The notes below the pieces were generated by a model. The model had not been told where the DNA came from and searched no databases. It worked only from the letters and a program-made list of their open reading frames with translations. A program made the translations under genes and the position numbers. 6,429 bases of DNA, taken from contig CAAFPB010000249.1 in assembly GCA_900764725.1 (NCBI GenBank), positions 1 to 6,429 of the forward strand. The letters are read 5' to 3'. Each line of letters starts with the position of its first letter. Positions within the stretch are counted from its first letter, which is position 1. Below, in pieces: positions 6,063 to 6,429 of this stretch. The DNA is from an uncultured Catenibacterium sp. (GTDB lineage: Bacteria > Bacillota_I > Bacilli_A > Erysipelotrichales > Coprobacillaceae).

Positions 6063-6088
6063 AGCTTGTACTTAAACAATCACTATCC
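6058..6088 (-). promoter_or_regulatory. Ribonucleic antiterminator (RAT1), LicT binding site
   Basis: The RNA reads GGAT-AG-TGA-TTG, an 8-nt loop, then CAA-G-CT-AAACC. Pairings are GG/CC, AG/CT and TTG/CAA, separated by the internal loops typical of RATs. The consensus inner pair TG/CA is replaced by AG/CT and the upper CTG/CAG by TTG/CAA, both compensatory. It lies about 12 nt after the predicted transcription start and overlaps the terminator by 5 nt. Confidence 0.85.
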
Positions 6089-6105
6089 TATAAACTTCGA
6101 TGTCT

Positions 6106-6134
6106 ATAATAGCATATATATAAATCGCTTACAA
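6106..6134 (-). promoter_or_regulatory. Extended -10 promoter of the licT-PTS operon
   Basis: -10 TATTAT (6106-6111) carries an upstream TGC, giving the extended -10 motif. After a 17-bp spacer lies -35 TTGTAA (6129-6134), four of six matches. Start is predicted near 6100, so the transcript opens almost directly with RAT1. Confidence 0.75.
6120..6133 (-). promoter_or_regulatory. Possible CcpA cre site
   Basis: TGTAAGCGATTTAT matches the cre consensus TGWNANCGNTNWCA except for the last two bases. It overlaps the -35 and spacer of the licT promoter, a position that would repress in preferred sugar. Catabolite repression of beta-glucoside PTS operons is common, but the weak right half leaves doubt. 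Confidence 0.4.
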
Positions 6135-6178
6135 GATGTAAATTATTTTTTTGGTAAACTCTTACAAAGTAAATTTAT

Positions 6179-6429
<251 letters not shown>

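Noticed and set aside
5996..6079. Longer licT start at ATG 6079 (28 extra residues)
   Set aside because: The added codons lie inside RAT1 and the 20-bp terminator, and the family N-terminus MKISKLLNNN begins exactly at 5995 behind a good SD.
6132..6178. Terminator after the dehydrogenase gene
   Set aside because: Only 4-bp helices such as GTAA/TTAC can be formed and no U-run follows, so I do not call one.

Overview
The window looks like chromosomal DNA of a low-GC Bacillota (Firmicutes). AT-rich codons, strong GGAGG-type ribosome binding sites, a T-box riboswitch and a LicT/BglG-type antiterminator upstream of a beta-glucoside PTS permease all point that way. An Erysipelotrichia-like gut bacterium is my guess; the sequence alone does not settle it. 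Every convincing gene lies on the minus strand, so transcription runs from right to left.

Right to left: (1) 6179-6429 is the C-terminal end of a D-isomer-specific 2-hydroxyacid dehydrogenase, cut by the window edge. (2) 5083-6134 holds a sugar-control module: an extended -10 promoter with a CcpA cre-like site on its -35, a ribonucleic antiterminator (RAT1) overlapping a 20-bp terminator, the licT-type antiterminator gene (5156-5995), then a second RAT-like element (RAT2) in the 72-nt gap before the PTS gene. RAT2 is followed not by a terminator but by a hairpin that buries the PTS ribosome binding site. (3) 3203-5083 encodes a beta-glucoside-type PTS EIIBCA permease and ends in a hairpin terminator. 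(4) 2769-3110 is the leader of the next operon: a near-consensus sigma-A promoter, a T-box riboswitch with specifier codon UGG (Trp) and acceptor-binding UGGC (matching the G discriminator of tRNA-Trp), its terminator, and then a nine-codon ORF containing a Trp codon with a strong ribosome binding site. (5) 122-2768 is a three-gene ABC importer (lipoprotein, permease, ATPase) of the COG2984/4120/1101 type, best read as the tryptophan importer trpXYZ because of its T-box. It ends in a hairpin terminator. (6) 1-96 is non-coding with several short hairpins.

Working model: the first unit senses sugar (PTS phosphorylation of LicT, probably CcpA) and imports beta-glucosides. The second senses uncharged tRNA-Trp and imports tryptophan. 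Both units have classical transcription attenuation, and both also show signs of a second, translational layer: SD sequestration next to RAT2 in the first, and a Trp-containing leader peptide ahead of an SD-less trpX in the second. These two possible second layers are the most interesting content of the window.
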